Shown here piece by piece: positions 1 through 5,286 of a DNA stretch of 7,078 bases. The stretch is from Caulobacteraceae bacterium (GTDB lineage: Bacteria > Pseudomonadota > Alphaproteobacteria > Caulobacterales > Caulobacteraceae), in the NCBI GenBank assembly GCA_020852035.1, contig JADZBR010000249.1:1-7078 (forward strand), in the 5' to 3' direction. Every line of letters begins with the position of its first letter. The first letter of the stretch is position 1. The position numbers and the translations under genes are program-made. The notes beneath the pieces were generated by a model. It saw nothing but the letters and a program-made list of their open reading frames with translations. It was not told the origin of the DNA and made no database searches.

Positions 1-548
1 AGATAGGAGAAATGCCAGCGGGCCTTGCGGTGCGAGGCCGCCATCATCTTGCGGGCGGCTTCCGAGGCGTGCCGGCTGATCAGCGTGCCGATCTCGACGC
101 CGTCGTTGACGCGCTCCTCCGAGGTCGTGTGTTCGGCGTTGGCGACCAGGCTCTGTATGCGTTCGACGATCACCTGCAGGTCGGCGTCCGGCGCCCGGAA
201 ACAGGCGAACCGGCACACCAGGCCGAAGAGGGCGGCGCGCACCTCGAACAGATCGAACATCTCGTAGAGCGTCGGCGTGGTGACGCGCGCGCCGCGGAAC
301 TTTTCCAGGGCGACAAGACCGTCGGCCTCGAGCAGGCGCAGCGCCTCGCGGACGGCCGAGCGGCCGGTGTTCATCTCTTCGGCCAGCCTCACCTCGCGCA
401 GCCACTCGCCCGGCTGCAACTTACCGGCCTGGATCTGGCGTCGCAGGTCGCTGGCGACCTGCCGCGCCGCCGGACGGACGGCGTCGTGGGCCGCCTCTGC
501 GACCGTGCGCTTCGCCGGAGGCGCCTTGGCGGTGGACTTCAGGGGCAT
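1..548 (-). CDS. GntR-family transcriptional regulator, FadR/FCD type (partial, C-terminus beyond window)
   Basis: A DNA-binding regulator, probably a repressor of the divergent DUF1254 gene. The 182 visible residues begin with a basic, Ala-rich tail (1-28). A winged helix-turn-helix follows at about 29-92, with the family-typical stretches LQPGEWLREVRLAEEM (44-59), GRSAVREALRLLEADGLV (62-79) and the wing around 82-92. An all-helical FCD effector domain starts at about 95 (YEMFDLFEVRAAL) and runs off the window. The start is ATG at 548 with AGGAG five bases upstream. FCD domains usually carry an Asp-x3-His metal pair; the matching helix here appears to read Glu152-x3-Leu156, so metal binding may be lost or altered. 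The ligand cannot be named; FCD regulators usually sense organic acids or fatty-acid-like metabolites. Family call is secure; target genes are inferred from position. Confidence 0.93.
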   Translation of the reverse strand, partial: MPLKSTAKAPPAKRTVAEAAHDAVRPAARQVASDLRRQIQAGKLQPGEWLREVRLAEEMNTGRSAVREALRLLEADGLVALEKFRGARVTTPTLYEMFDLFEVRAALFGLVCRFACFRAPDADLQVIVERIQSLVANAEHTTSEERVNDGVEIGTLISRHASEAARKMMAASHRKARWHFSY

Positions 549-589
549 CGGGTCTCCTGCCAGGGGTCGTGCTTCAAACAAAAAAGCTC

Positions 590-618
590 ATTGTAAGAAT
601 CGCGGGACGAACGAACCA
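590..618 (-). promoter_or_regulatory. Candidate promoter of the GntR regulator
   Basis: Reading leftward, TACAAT at 595-590 matches the -10 consensus TATAAT at five of six positions. It would place transcription start near 583, leaving a leader of about 35 bases before the ATG at 548. The -35 region about 17 bases upstream (near 613-618, TGGTTC) is a poor match, as expected if the promoter is weak or activated. The call rests mainly on the -10 and its position. Confidence 0.4.
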
Positions 619-742
619 CTTGCGATAGTAGCCCGTAGCGGCCTCGAATCCGTCGGGAGGAAGCCCCGGCTAGGGCTTGTTCCGCGGGGTTCTCGGCCAG
701 CCGCTACCGAATCCGAACGAATATCTCCGACATTCCATATCT

Positions 743-757
743 TATTGTCGAACAATA
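743..757. promoter_or_regulatory. Probable GntR/FadR-type operator (inverted repeat)
   Basis: TATTGT-CGA-ACAATA is a perfect 6-bp inverted repeat around a three-base centre. Its core TTGTCGAACAA (745-755) fits TNGTNNNACNA, the operator pattern described for the FadR subfamily of GntR regulators. It lies in the divergent spacer beside a gene for exactly such a regulator and overlaps the candidate -35 of the DUF1254 promoter, a repressor-like placement. The repeat is directly visible; binding by this regulator is inferred. Confidence 0.7.
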
Positions 758-773
758 TTCGAGTCCCTAGGAT
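745..773 (+). promoter_or_regulatory. Candidate promoter of the DUF1254 gene
   Basis: TTGTCG (745-750) and TAGGAT (768-773) are separated by exactly 17 bases and each matches the housekeeping sigma consensus at four of six positions. Transcription would start near 780, about 70 bases before the DUF1254 ATG and only a few bases before the small open frame at 786. The -35 hexamer lies inside the operator-like inverted repeat, so regulator binding would block RNA polymerase. Confidence 0.5.
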
Positions 774-785
774 GGCCTCTGACGA

Positions 786-854
786 ATGGACATGAGCAAC
801 GTCGCGGTCCTTAACATCCGCATGGCCGGCGGCGACAGTGAGAGGTCTCGATGA
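786..854 (+). CDS. Possible 22-residue upstream open frame overlapping the DUF1254 start
   Basis: A frame from ATG at 786, with a second ATG at 792, encodes MDMSNVAVLNIRMAGGDSER plus two residues. It ends at TGA 852-854, so its stop overlaps the DUF1254 ATG as ATGA. This arrangement commonly gives translational coupling by termination and reinitiation. No good Shine-Dalgarno precedes 786 or 792, but the candidate transcription start near 780 would make it almost leaderless. I recognise no homologue. It could be a leader peptide, or chance in the untranslated leader. Confidence 0.3.
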   Translation: MDMSNVAVLNIRMAGGDSERSR

Positions 855-2131
855 GCGCGACAAAGATGAGGGTAGGCGGCGGCGACGACCTGAAGACCCA
901 GGCCCGCGACGCCTGGCTCTACGCCCTGCCGTTGATCGAGATCGGCCAGCTCCGCCAGCGCGGGGCCGGCTTCGGCATGAAGCTCAACACCTTCTTCCAC
1001 AACAAGAACCTGGCGGACCACCGGGCCCGGGCGGTGACCACGCCGAACAATGACACCCTCTACGCCTCCGGCCAGATCGACCTCTCGGCCGGGCCGGTGA
1101 CCATCACCCTGCCCGGCGGCGGCGAGCGTTACATCTCGCTGCAGCTGATGGACGCCTATTCCAATTCCTTCGCCGTGCCTGGCACGCGCACCACCGGGCC
1201 CGACGCCGTCACCATCCGCCTGGTCGGCCCGAACGACGCGGCCGAGGGCGAGGGGGTGATCCGCAGCCCGACCAACCACGTCTGGGCGCTGGCCCGCGTG
1301 CTGGTCGACGGGCCGCACGATCTGGACGGCGCCCGCACGGTGCTGGGCGGGGTCTCGATGCAGGGGCCGGCGGCGGAACACCGCACGGGCCTGGCCGACC
1401 GCCGCGCGCCCTGGCGCGAGTATTTCGACACAGCCCATGAACTGATGCGGCTCAACCCGCCGCCGGTCACCGACCAGGCGCTGCTGCGCCGCTGCGGCTT
1501 CTTCCTGGCCAAGGGTTACGAGGGCGTGGACCTGACGCCCGAGGACGAGGCCGAGATCGAGGCGGGCCTGGCCGAGGCGCGGACGATGATCCGCGGCGGC
1601 GGCATCACCGGCGGCGCGCGGCCGATCGACGGCTGGTCCTATCCGCCCGCCAACCTCGGCGATTTCGGCCAGGGCTACGGCTTCCGCGCGGCGGTCGCGC
1701 TGGGCGGGCTCGCCGCCCTGCCTCCGACCGAGGCCATGTACATGCGGGCGGTTGGCGAAAGCCGCGGCGTCTTCGACGGGACCAGGGCCTGGCGGCTGCA
1801 CTTCCCCGCCGACCGGCTGATCCCGGTCAACAGCTTCTGGTCGCTCAGCCTCTACGAGGCGACGCCGGAGGGGCAGTATTTCTTCGCCGACAATCCGCTG
1901 AACCGCTACGCCATCGGCGATCGCTCGCCGGGCCTGAAGATGAATGACGACGACTCCCTCGACCTGTGGATCGGCCACGAGAGCCCAGGCCCCGACCGCG
2001 AGGGCAACTGGCTGCCGGCGCCCGCCGGGCCGTTCGCGCTTTTCATGCGCGCCTATCTGCCCAAGCCCGAACTGCTGAACGGCCAATACCGCCTCCCGCC
2101 GGTGGAGGCGGTCCGAGAGCCGGGTTCGTAG
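851..2131 (+). CDS. DUF1254/DUF1214 domain-containing protein
   Basis: A 426-residue protein of unknown biochemical role. The N-terminal part (about 40-170) is a DUF1254 domain, recognisable from NNDTLYASGQIDLSAGP (66-82) and the RYISLQLMDAYSN stretch (93-105). The C-terminal part (about 310-416) is a DUF1214 domain, with SFWSLSLYEATPEGQYF (328-344), NPLNRYAIGDRSPGL (348-362) and DLWIGHESPG (371-380). I see no signal peptide or membrane helix, so this copy is predicted cytoplasmic, whereas many family members are exported. The start is fixed by an in-frame TGA at 839-841 and AGAGG (841-845) five bases before the ATG. It is divergent from a GntR regulator whose putative operator overlaps its promoter, which suggests induction by a small molecule, perhaps a catabolic substrate. 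It converges on a serine hydrolase with 18 bases between the stops. Domain assignment is firm; function is unknown. Confidence 0.93.
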   Translation: MSATKMRVGGGDDLKTQARDAWLYALPLIEIGQLRQRGAGFGMKLNTFFHNKNLADHRARAVTTPNNDTLYASGQIDLSAGPVTITLPGGGERYISLQLMDAYSNSFAVPGTRTTGPDAVTIRLVGPNDAAEGEGVIRSPTNHVWALARVLVDGPHDLDGARTVLGGVSMQGPAAEHRTGLADRRAPWREYFDTAHELMRLNPPPVTDQALLRRCGFFLAKGYEGVDLTPEDEAEIEAGLAEARTMIRGGGITGGARPIDGWSYPPANLGDFGQGYGFRAAVALGGLAALPPTEAMYMRAVGESRGVFDGTRAWRLHFPADRLIPVNSFWSLSLYEATPEGQYFFADNPLNRYAIGDRSPGLKMNDDDSLDLWIGHESPGPDREGNWLPAPAGPFALFMRAYLPKPELLNGQYRLPPVEAVREPGS

Positions 2132-2149
2132 GTCGCGGCGGGCCGGCGG

Positions 2150-3259
2150 CTATTTCTTGGCCGCGTCCACGGTTTCGTTCACCAGATCGATCAGCCGCCA
2201 GGGGTCGAAGGTTTCGCTCACCGCCGGGCCGCCGACCTTCCGCTGCATCATGAAGACGGCGTACAGATCGCGGTCGAGGTTGAGCCACGGCCTGAAGCCG
2301 AACGCGCCGGGGCTGCTGACCTGGACGGTGCGCCCGTCCTTGTCCTGCACATCGAGCCACTCGCCGAGGCCATAGTGCGAGGCCCGCCCCATGCGGTCGT
2401 TGGAGGCGCGCTCGAGGGGCAGCGGGCCGGTCTGGTCCTTCTGCATCTCGCGGATCGCCTTTTCCGACAGGACCCGCTTGCCGTTGCAGACGCCGCCATC
2501 GGCGATCATCCGCAGGAAGTGGCCGTAGTCGCGCAGCGACGACCGGGCGGATCCGGCGAGCATCGGGTTGCGCACCTCGGCCAGCGGCGCGTCTACCGGG
2601 GCCCGGGTAGTGCCCGGGGCGCGGACATAGGTGGTGTGCGGCATGTCGCAGGGGATCGCGATCCGCTCCTTGAACAGCTCGTTCCAGGGCTTGCCGGTGA
2701 CCTTTTCGGCGACCGCGCCGACCACCTGCATGGAGGCGCTGGCGTAACGGACTTCCGTGCCCGGCGCGGCGGCCATGACACCCTCGCGGGCCACCCGGTC
2801 GGCGTACTGTGCCATGCTGATCGAATAGTCCCACCGCGGCCATTCGTCGAAGTCCACCAAGCCCGACGTATGGGAGAACATCTGGCGGATGGTCATCTCG
2901 CCCTTCTGCCCGGTGAAGTTCGGCAGGTACTTCGAGATCCTGGCGTCGAGGTCGATCTTGCCCTCGTCCACCAGGGTCATGATCACCGCCGCCGAAAGCC
3001 ATTTGCTGGACGATGCGATCGGCACGACCGTATCGGGCGTGTAGTCGCCGAAATAGCGCTCGTAGAGCACCTTGTCGTCCTGCACGACCAGCAGCGAGGC
3101 GCCGGGGAGGCCCAGGCTCCGGTAGCCAGCGTCCATGTAATCGGTGACCGCCGAGAAGTCCGCCGCCGCCTCGCCAGACGCCGCGTCGGCGGCCGACGCC
3201 CCACCGGCCAGACCTATTGGGGCGAGGGCCAGTCCGATCGCCAGCGCGACGTGTTTCAT
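2150..3259 (-). CDS. Exported serine hydrolase, beta-lactamase/esterase (class C-like) family
   Basis: A 369-residue periplasmic hydrolase of the PF00144 fold (class C beta-lactamase, DD-peptidase and EstB-like esterases). Residues 1-23 form a signal peptide ending ASA. The SxxK motif is Ser83-Ser-Ser-Lys86, with Ser83 the expected nucleophile. The typical FSHTSGL segment is at 128-134. The tyrosine motif is Tyr172-Ala-Ser174 rather than Tyr-x-Asn, and the third motif region reads SSPGAFGF (315-322) instead of a KTG box. This points to esterase-like or unassigned activity rather than a true beta-lactamase. Cys204 and Cys258 could form a disulfide. ATG 3259 is chosen because it starts the signal peptide and has GGAG eight bases upstream; a GTG at 3304 would add 15 residues before it. 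Two operator-like repeats upstream resemble the one near the GntR gene, so co-regulation with DUF1254 is possible. The substrate cannot be read from sequence. Confidence 0.9.
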   Translation of the reverse strand: MKHVALAIGLALAPIGLAGGASAADAASGEAAADFSAVTDYMDAGYRSLGLPGASLLVVQDDKVLYERYFGDYTPDTVVPIASSSKWLSAAVIMTLVDEGKIDLDARISKYLPNFTGQKGEMTIRQMFSHTSGLVDFDEWPRWDYSISMAQYADRVAREGVMAAAPGTEVRYASASMQVVGAVAEKVTGKPWNELFKERIAIPCDMPHTTYVRAPGTTRAPVDAPLAEVRNPMLAGSARSSLRDYGHFLRMIADGGVCNGKRVLSEKAIREMQKDQTGPLPLERASNDRMGRASHYGLGEWLDVQDKDGRTVQVSSPGAFGFRPWLNLDRDLYAVFMMQRKVGGPAVSETFDPWRLIDLVNETVDAAKK

Positions 3260-3311
3260 ATGACGGACTCCGGTCTCCAGCGGCGCGCGGCATGACGAGC
3301 CCACGGTGGCG

Positions 3312-3355
3312 TTGTTCTACAGATCATCCGACAATTCTATATGAATCGACGACAA
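3312..3355 (-). promoter_or_regulatory. Candidate promoter/operator region of the serine hydrolase
   Basis: This AT-richer stretch lies 53-96 bases upstream of the serine hydrolase ATG. Reading leftward it has TTGTCG (3355-3350), a TATAGAAT element (3341-3334) and TCGGAT (3331-3326); TTGTCG-18-TCGGAT is one possible promoter pairing. Two adjacent 11-base elements, TTGTCGGATGA (3334-3324) and CTGTAGAACAA (3322-3312), each fit the FadR-type pattern TNGTNNNACNA with one mismatch. The first shares ATTGTCG with the operator at 743-757. The exact promoter cannot be fixed by eye. Confidence 0.4.
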
Positions 3356-3392
3356 ATCGAGGTCTCGGCGGTCAGGCGCCTCGACGTGGACT

Positions 3393-3438
3393 CGCGGGCC
3401 GGCCGTGCGCGTCTCGAACGACGCACGGCCGGCCCGCG
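3393..3438 (-). terminator. Strong GC hairpin downstream of the EF-hand gene, probable operon terminator
   Basis: Arms 3393-3409 and 3422-3438 are perfect 17-bp inverted repeats (CGCGGGCCGGCCGTGCG and its complement). CGT/ACG inside the 12-base loop can add three pairs past a bulged A. The hairpin begins 18 bases after the EF-hand stop. Neither side has a T-run, so it would be a U-less terminator or an RNA 3'-end stabiliser. It also separates the right-hand operon from the serine hydrolase promoter, where readthrough would otherwise run in the same direction. Confidence 0.7.
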
Positions 3439-3456
3439 TTGGATCGGTCCGGAAAA

Positions 3457-3741
3457 TCAGGCGGGCGAATTTGCGGCGGGCTTGCCCCGCTGGCGCATCT
3501 TTTCGCGGCCGGCGCGGATTTCCTCGCGGCTCAGCTTGCCGTCCTTGTTGGCGTCGAGGAAGACGAAGCCCCGCTCGCGGCGGCCGGCCGCCAGCCATTC
3601 GGCCTTGTCGATGGAACCGTCCGCGTTCTTGTCGATGGCGCGCAGGTCGCCGGCCTTGCCTTGGGGCGCGGCTGGGGTCTGGGCGAAGGCCGGGGCGGCG
3701 ACCGCCAGGGCGGCGGCGATGAGAATCAAGCGGGTCTTCAA
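3457..3741 (-). CDS. Small exported EF-hand protein (two calcium-binding loops)
   Basis: A 94-residue protein, predicted to act in the periplasm as a calcium-binding or sensing factor. Residues 1-20 form a signal peptide ending AFA, with cleavage before Gln21. Two canonical EF-hand loops follow. Loop 1 is DKNADGSIDKAE (37-48), ligands Asp37, Asn39, Asp41, Ser43, Asp45 and Glu48. Loop 2 is DANKDGKLSREE (63-74), with Asp63, Asn65, Asp67, Lys69, Ser71 and Glu74; Lys69 sits at a position that normally contributes a side chain or water. A basic tail ends the protein. The start codon is TTG at 3741, supported by GGAG six bases upstream (3751-3748) and by the signal peptide beginning there; no ATG fits. 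It is last in the operon, 51 bases after the Metal_resist gene, with a hairpin just before its ribosome site, so its expression may be set separately. Partner unknown. Confidence 0.9.
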   Translation of the reverse strand: MKTRLILIAAALAVAAPAFAQTPAAPQGKAGDLRAIDKNADGSIDKAEWLAAGRRERGFVFLDANKDGKLSREEIRAGREKMRQRGKPAANSPA

Positions 3742-3753
3742 CGGAATCTCCAG

Positions 3754-3770
3754 GGCCGCGTCAGGCGGCC
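3754..3770 (-). promoter_or_regulatory. Intercistronic hairpin before the EF-hand ribosome-binding site
   Basis: GGCCGC (3754-3759) and GCGGCC (3765-3770) are perfect 6-bp arms around a five-base loop. On the leftward transcript the hairpin ends two bases before the GGAG of the TTG-started EF-hand gene. It could tune translation, partly end transcription, or mark an RNA processing site. No T-run follows, so full termination is unlikely. Confidence 0.4.
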
Positions 3771-3792
3771 GGTTTGCTACGTCCCTGCGGGC

Positions 3793-4308
3793 TTACACGT
3801 CCGGGCGTCGGGATTCCGGCGCGCGGGGCGCGAGGTTTTCGCGAGGCGGACGGTTCTGCCGCCGAGCCCGGTGGCGAAGGGTCTCGGCCAGCGCCGCGCG
3901 ATCCTCCACGGAGAGCCTCGCCGCCGCCTCGACCACCGCGGCCTCCAGCTGGCCACGCAGTTCAAAGTCGGCCGCGCGGGCCCGCTGCAGCGCAGCCGAC
4001 AGCGACGCCTTGTCGACCGTGCGCGCCGCCATCAGCTCAGCGGCCTCGGCGCGATTTCGCCGGCCCTCGGCGGCCAGAGCCGCCGTCCGCGGCGCCGCTT
4101 CGCGGAGCGCTCCCCGGAAGGCCCTGCGCCCCTCGGGCGAGAGCTGTTCGCCCAGCATGCGCCAGCCGGGGGTCCGCTGGGCCATAGCGGCCGGCCGATG
4201 GGCCTCCAGCCGCTCGCGCATCCACCAGCCGCCGACCGCCGCGCCCACCCCAAAGAGGTTCAGCGCCGCCGACACCGCCAGAAGGATCGCCAGCGTCCGT
4301 CTCGACAT
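3793..4308 (-). CDS. Membrane-anchored periplasmic heavy-metal-sensor-like protein (Metal_resist/CpxP-Spy type)
   Basis: A 171-residue protein. Residues 5-28 form one hydrophobic helix (TLAILLAVSAALNLFGVGAA), an uncleaved anchor or signal, followed by WWMRERLEAH as in many proteins named periplasmic heavy metal sensor (PF13801 Metal_resist). The rest is a charged, Ala/Arg/Glu-rich helical domain with two copies of the LSPE/LSVED-type motif (LSPEGRRAFRGALRE at 56-70 and LSVEDRAALAETL at 132-144), the LTxxQ-like repeats of the CpxP/Spy/CnrX group. The tail (147-171) is Arg/Pro-rich. It has no cysteine and only two histidines (38 and 146), so metal sensing is doubtful and a chaperone-like or stress-sensing role in the periplasm is as likely. 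The ATG lies two bases after the stop of the preceding gene, with GGGAGG about seven bases upstream. Context suggests it reports to the sigma/anti-sigma pair. Confidence 0.8.
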   Translation of the reverse strand: MSRRTLAILLAVSAALNLFGVGAAVGGWWMRERLEAHRPAAMAQRTPGWRMLGEQLSPEGRRAFRGALREAAPRTAALAAEGRRNRAEAAELMAARTVDKASLSAALQRARAADFELRGQLEAAVVEAAARLSVEDRAALAETLRHRARRQNRPPRENLAPRAPESRRPDV

Positions 4309-4310
4309 GC

Positions 4311-4718
4311 TCAGCCTCCCTGCTCGGCCAGATCGCCGAACACGGTCTGATCGTAGACGTATTCGGTCGCGGGCGTGGTCTGCGCCGGCGCAGCGACGAC
4401 CATCAGGACCGCGCCGGCGGCGAGGCCGGCCAAGGCCGCCCCAGCCAGGCCGAGCCCGGCCCACCAGGCGTTCGCGCGCCGCCAGAGCGGGGCGAGGTCC
4501 GGCGCGCCAGCGACGATGCGGCGGGCGAGCCCGGCGCTGGCCGACGGGGCGGCGTAGGCGTCCAGCACCGCGTCGAGCGCCCGGGCCTCGGCCAGCCACG
4601 GCGGCGGCTCCGGCCATTGGGCGAGGGCGGCCTCGCCTTCCGCGCGCACGGCCGCCGGCCAGCGCGCGGGATCGCCGCCATAGGCTTCGGTCAGCGCCCG
4701 CAGGCGATCGGGATTCAT
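4311..4718 (-). CDS. Small single-pass membrane protein, putative anti-sigma factor
   Basis: A 135-residue protein encoded directly after the ECF sigma factor gene (13-base gap containing GGAGG five bases before the ATG) and two bases before the Metal_resist gene. Residues 1-80 are hydrophilic and predicted cytoplasmic, opening with MNPDRLRALTEAYGGDPARW, a start typical of small alphaproteobacterial proteins found next to ECF sigma genes. One transmembrane helix spans about 86-110, preceded by positive residues (Arg69, Arg70, Arg83-region), favouring N-inside topology. A 25-residue periplasmic tail follows (TEYVYDQTVFGDL at 118-130). It lacks the His-x3-Cys-x2-Cys motif of zinc-binding anti-sigma domains, so the anti-sigma role is inferred from topology and position, not from a recognised domain. 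It could instead be an accessory membrane component of the stress pathway. Confidence 0.65.
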   Translation of the reverse strand: MNPDRLRALTEAYGGDPARWPAAVRAEGEAALAQWPEPPPWLAEARALDAVLDAYAAPSASAGLARRIVAGAPDLAPLWRRANAWWAGLGLAGAALAGLAAGAVLMVVAAPAQTTPATEYVYDQTVFGDLAEQGG

Positions 4719-4731
4719 GGGCGCCTCCAGG

Positions 4732-5286
4732 TCATGGCCGTTGGTCCGCGAGCAGTTCGCGCAGCCGGCGGCGGGCCCGCGCCAGGAGACTCTCCAGCGC
4801 TTCCACGGTCACTTCCAGAACGGCGGCGGCCTCGATGTTGGAGAGCTCCTGGTAGTGGCAAAGCACGATCGCGTCGCGTTGCCGTGGCGGCAGGACGGCG
4901 AGCGCCGCGGCCACGGCCTGGCCGGTGTCGGCGGCGGCGAGGCCGCGCTCGGGCCCCGCTGAGGGATCGGCGCGTTCCGGCGGCTGGGCCACCGGCGTCT
5001 CGCGGCGGCGTCGCAGGCGGTCGTAGCAGAGGTTGAGGGTCACCCGGTGCAGCCAGGTGTCGAACCGCGCCCCGCCCGGCCGCCAGCGTCGCGCATGGCG
5101 CCAGACCCGCTCGAACGCCTCCTGCGCCACGTCCTCGGCCTCGGCGGCGTCGCCGAGCGTCCGCGCGGCCAGGGCCAGCACGCGCGGCAGCTTGGCGGCG
5201 ACCAGGGCCGCCGCCGCGCCCGGCTCGCCGCGCGCCAGACGCGCCAGCAGGACATCGTCCAGGTCGCGGCCTTGCTGCTCCGACAT
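4732..5286 (-). CDS. ECF-type RNA polymerase sigma factor (sigma-70 family)
   Basis: A 184-residue group IV sigma factor that would direct RNA polymerase to stress-response promoters. Region 2 spans about 13-95, with the core-binding DVAQEAFERVWRHARRW (52-68) and the -10-recognition stretch ARFDTWLHRVTLNLCYDRLR (73-92). A short linker (96-122) leads to region 4 (123-180), with LPPRQRDAIVLCHYQELS (132-149) and the helix-turn-helix ending LLARARRRLRELL (167-179), which reads the -35. The start is ambiguous. ATG 5286 overlaps the stop of a small upstream frame (TGATG), suggesting coupled translation. A GTG at 5304 would add six residues, but GGGAG lies only two bases before it. I prefer 5286. 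The membrane protein encoded next is the likely anti-sigma partner. No autoregulated promoter is visible directly upstream, so it may be read from the DUF1800 promoter outside the window. Confidence 0.92.
   Translation of the reverse strand: MSEQQGRDLDDVLLARLARGEPGAAAALVAAKLPRVLALAARTLGDAAEAEDVAQEAFERVWRHARRWRPGGARFDTWLHRVTLNLCYDRLRRRRETPVAQPPERADPSAGPERGLAAADTGQAVAAALAVLPPRQRDAIVLCHYQELSNIEAAAVLEVTVEALESLLARARRRLRELLADQRP

Larger units (their letters stand above)
549..785. promoter_or_regulatory. Divergent intergenic region between the GntR regulator and the DUF1254 gene
   Basis: This spacer is visibly richer in A/T than the flanking genes, above all at 571-600 and 715-760, as expected for a promoter-bearing divergent region. 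It holds a -10-like element for the leftward regulator gene, a promoter and operator candidate for the rightward gene, and a short hairpin (AAGCCC at 661-666 paired with GGGCTT at 673-678, loop of six). The hairpin has no T-run on either side, so I do not call it a terminator. No convincing conserved protein is encoded here. Confidence 0.7.

Noticed and set aside
661..678. AAGCCC/GGGCTT hairpin as a terminator
   Set aside because: A 6-bp stem with no T-run, lying between divergent genes where no transcript is expected to end.
12..795. Plus-strand open frames opposite the GntR gene (12-596 and 277-795)
   Set aside because: Shadow frames of the regulator; the minus strand shows the winged helix-turn-helix and has a good ribosome site.
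588..863. 91-codon minus-strand open frame covering the divergent spacer
   Set aside because: It starts inside the DUF1254 gene, covers the operator and both promoter candidates, has no convincing ribosome site and matches no family I know.
767..2086. 439-codon open frame on the minus strand opposite the DUF1254 gene
   Set aside because: Its translation is low-complexity Arg/Gly/Ala-rich, with no recognisable motif. The opposite strand encodes clear DUF1254/DUF1214 motifs. Long antisense frames are expected at this GC content.
2132..2165. GC-rich short inverted repeats at the convergent junction as a bidirectional terminator
   Set aside because: GCGGC/GCCGC with a nine-base loop is too short to stand out in this GC background, and part of it lies inside the hydrolase coding end.
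3260..3304. GTG start at 3304 for the serine hydrolase
   Set aside because: It would place 15 polar residues before the signal peptide. ATG 3259 has GGAG at eight bases.
4309..4617. N-terminal extension of the Metal_resist protein up to 4617
   Set aside because: It would lie out of frame across the putative anti-sigma gene and encode Arg/Gly-rich low-complexity sequence. ATG 4308 has a ribosome site and begins the membrane anchor.
2375..4855. Long plus-strand frames (2375-3295 and 3341-4855) opposite the hydrolase and the operon tail
   Set aside because: Arg/Ala/Pro-rich translations without domains. One runs through the terminator hairpin and three well-supported minus-strand genes.
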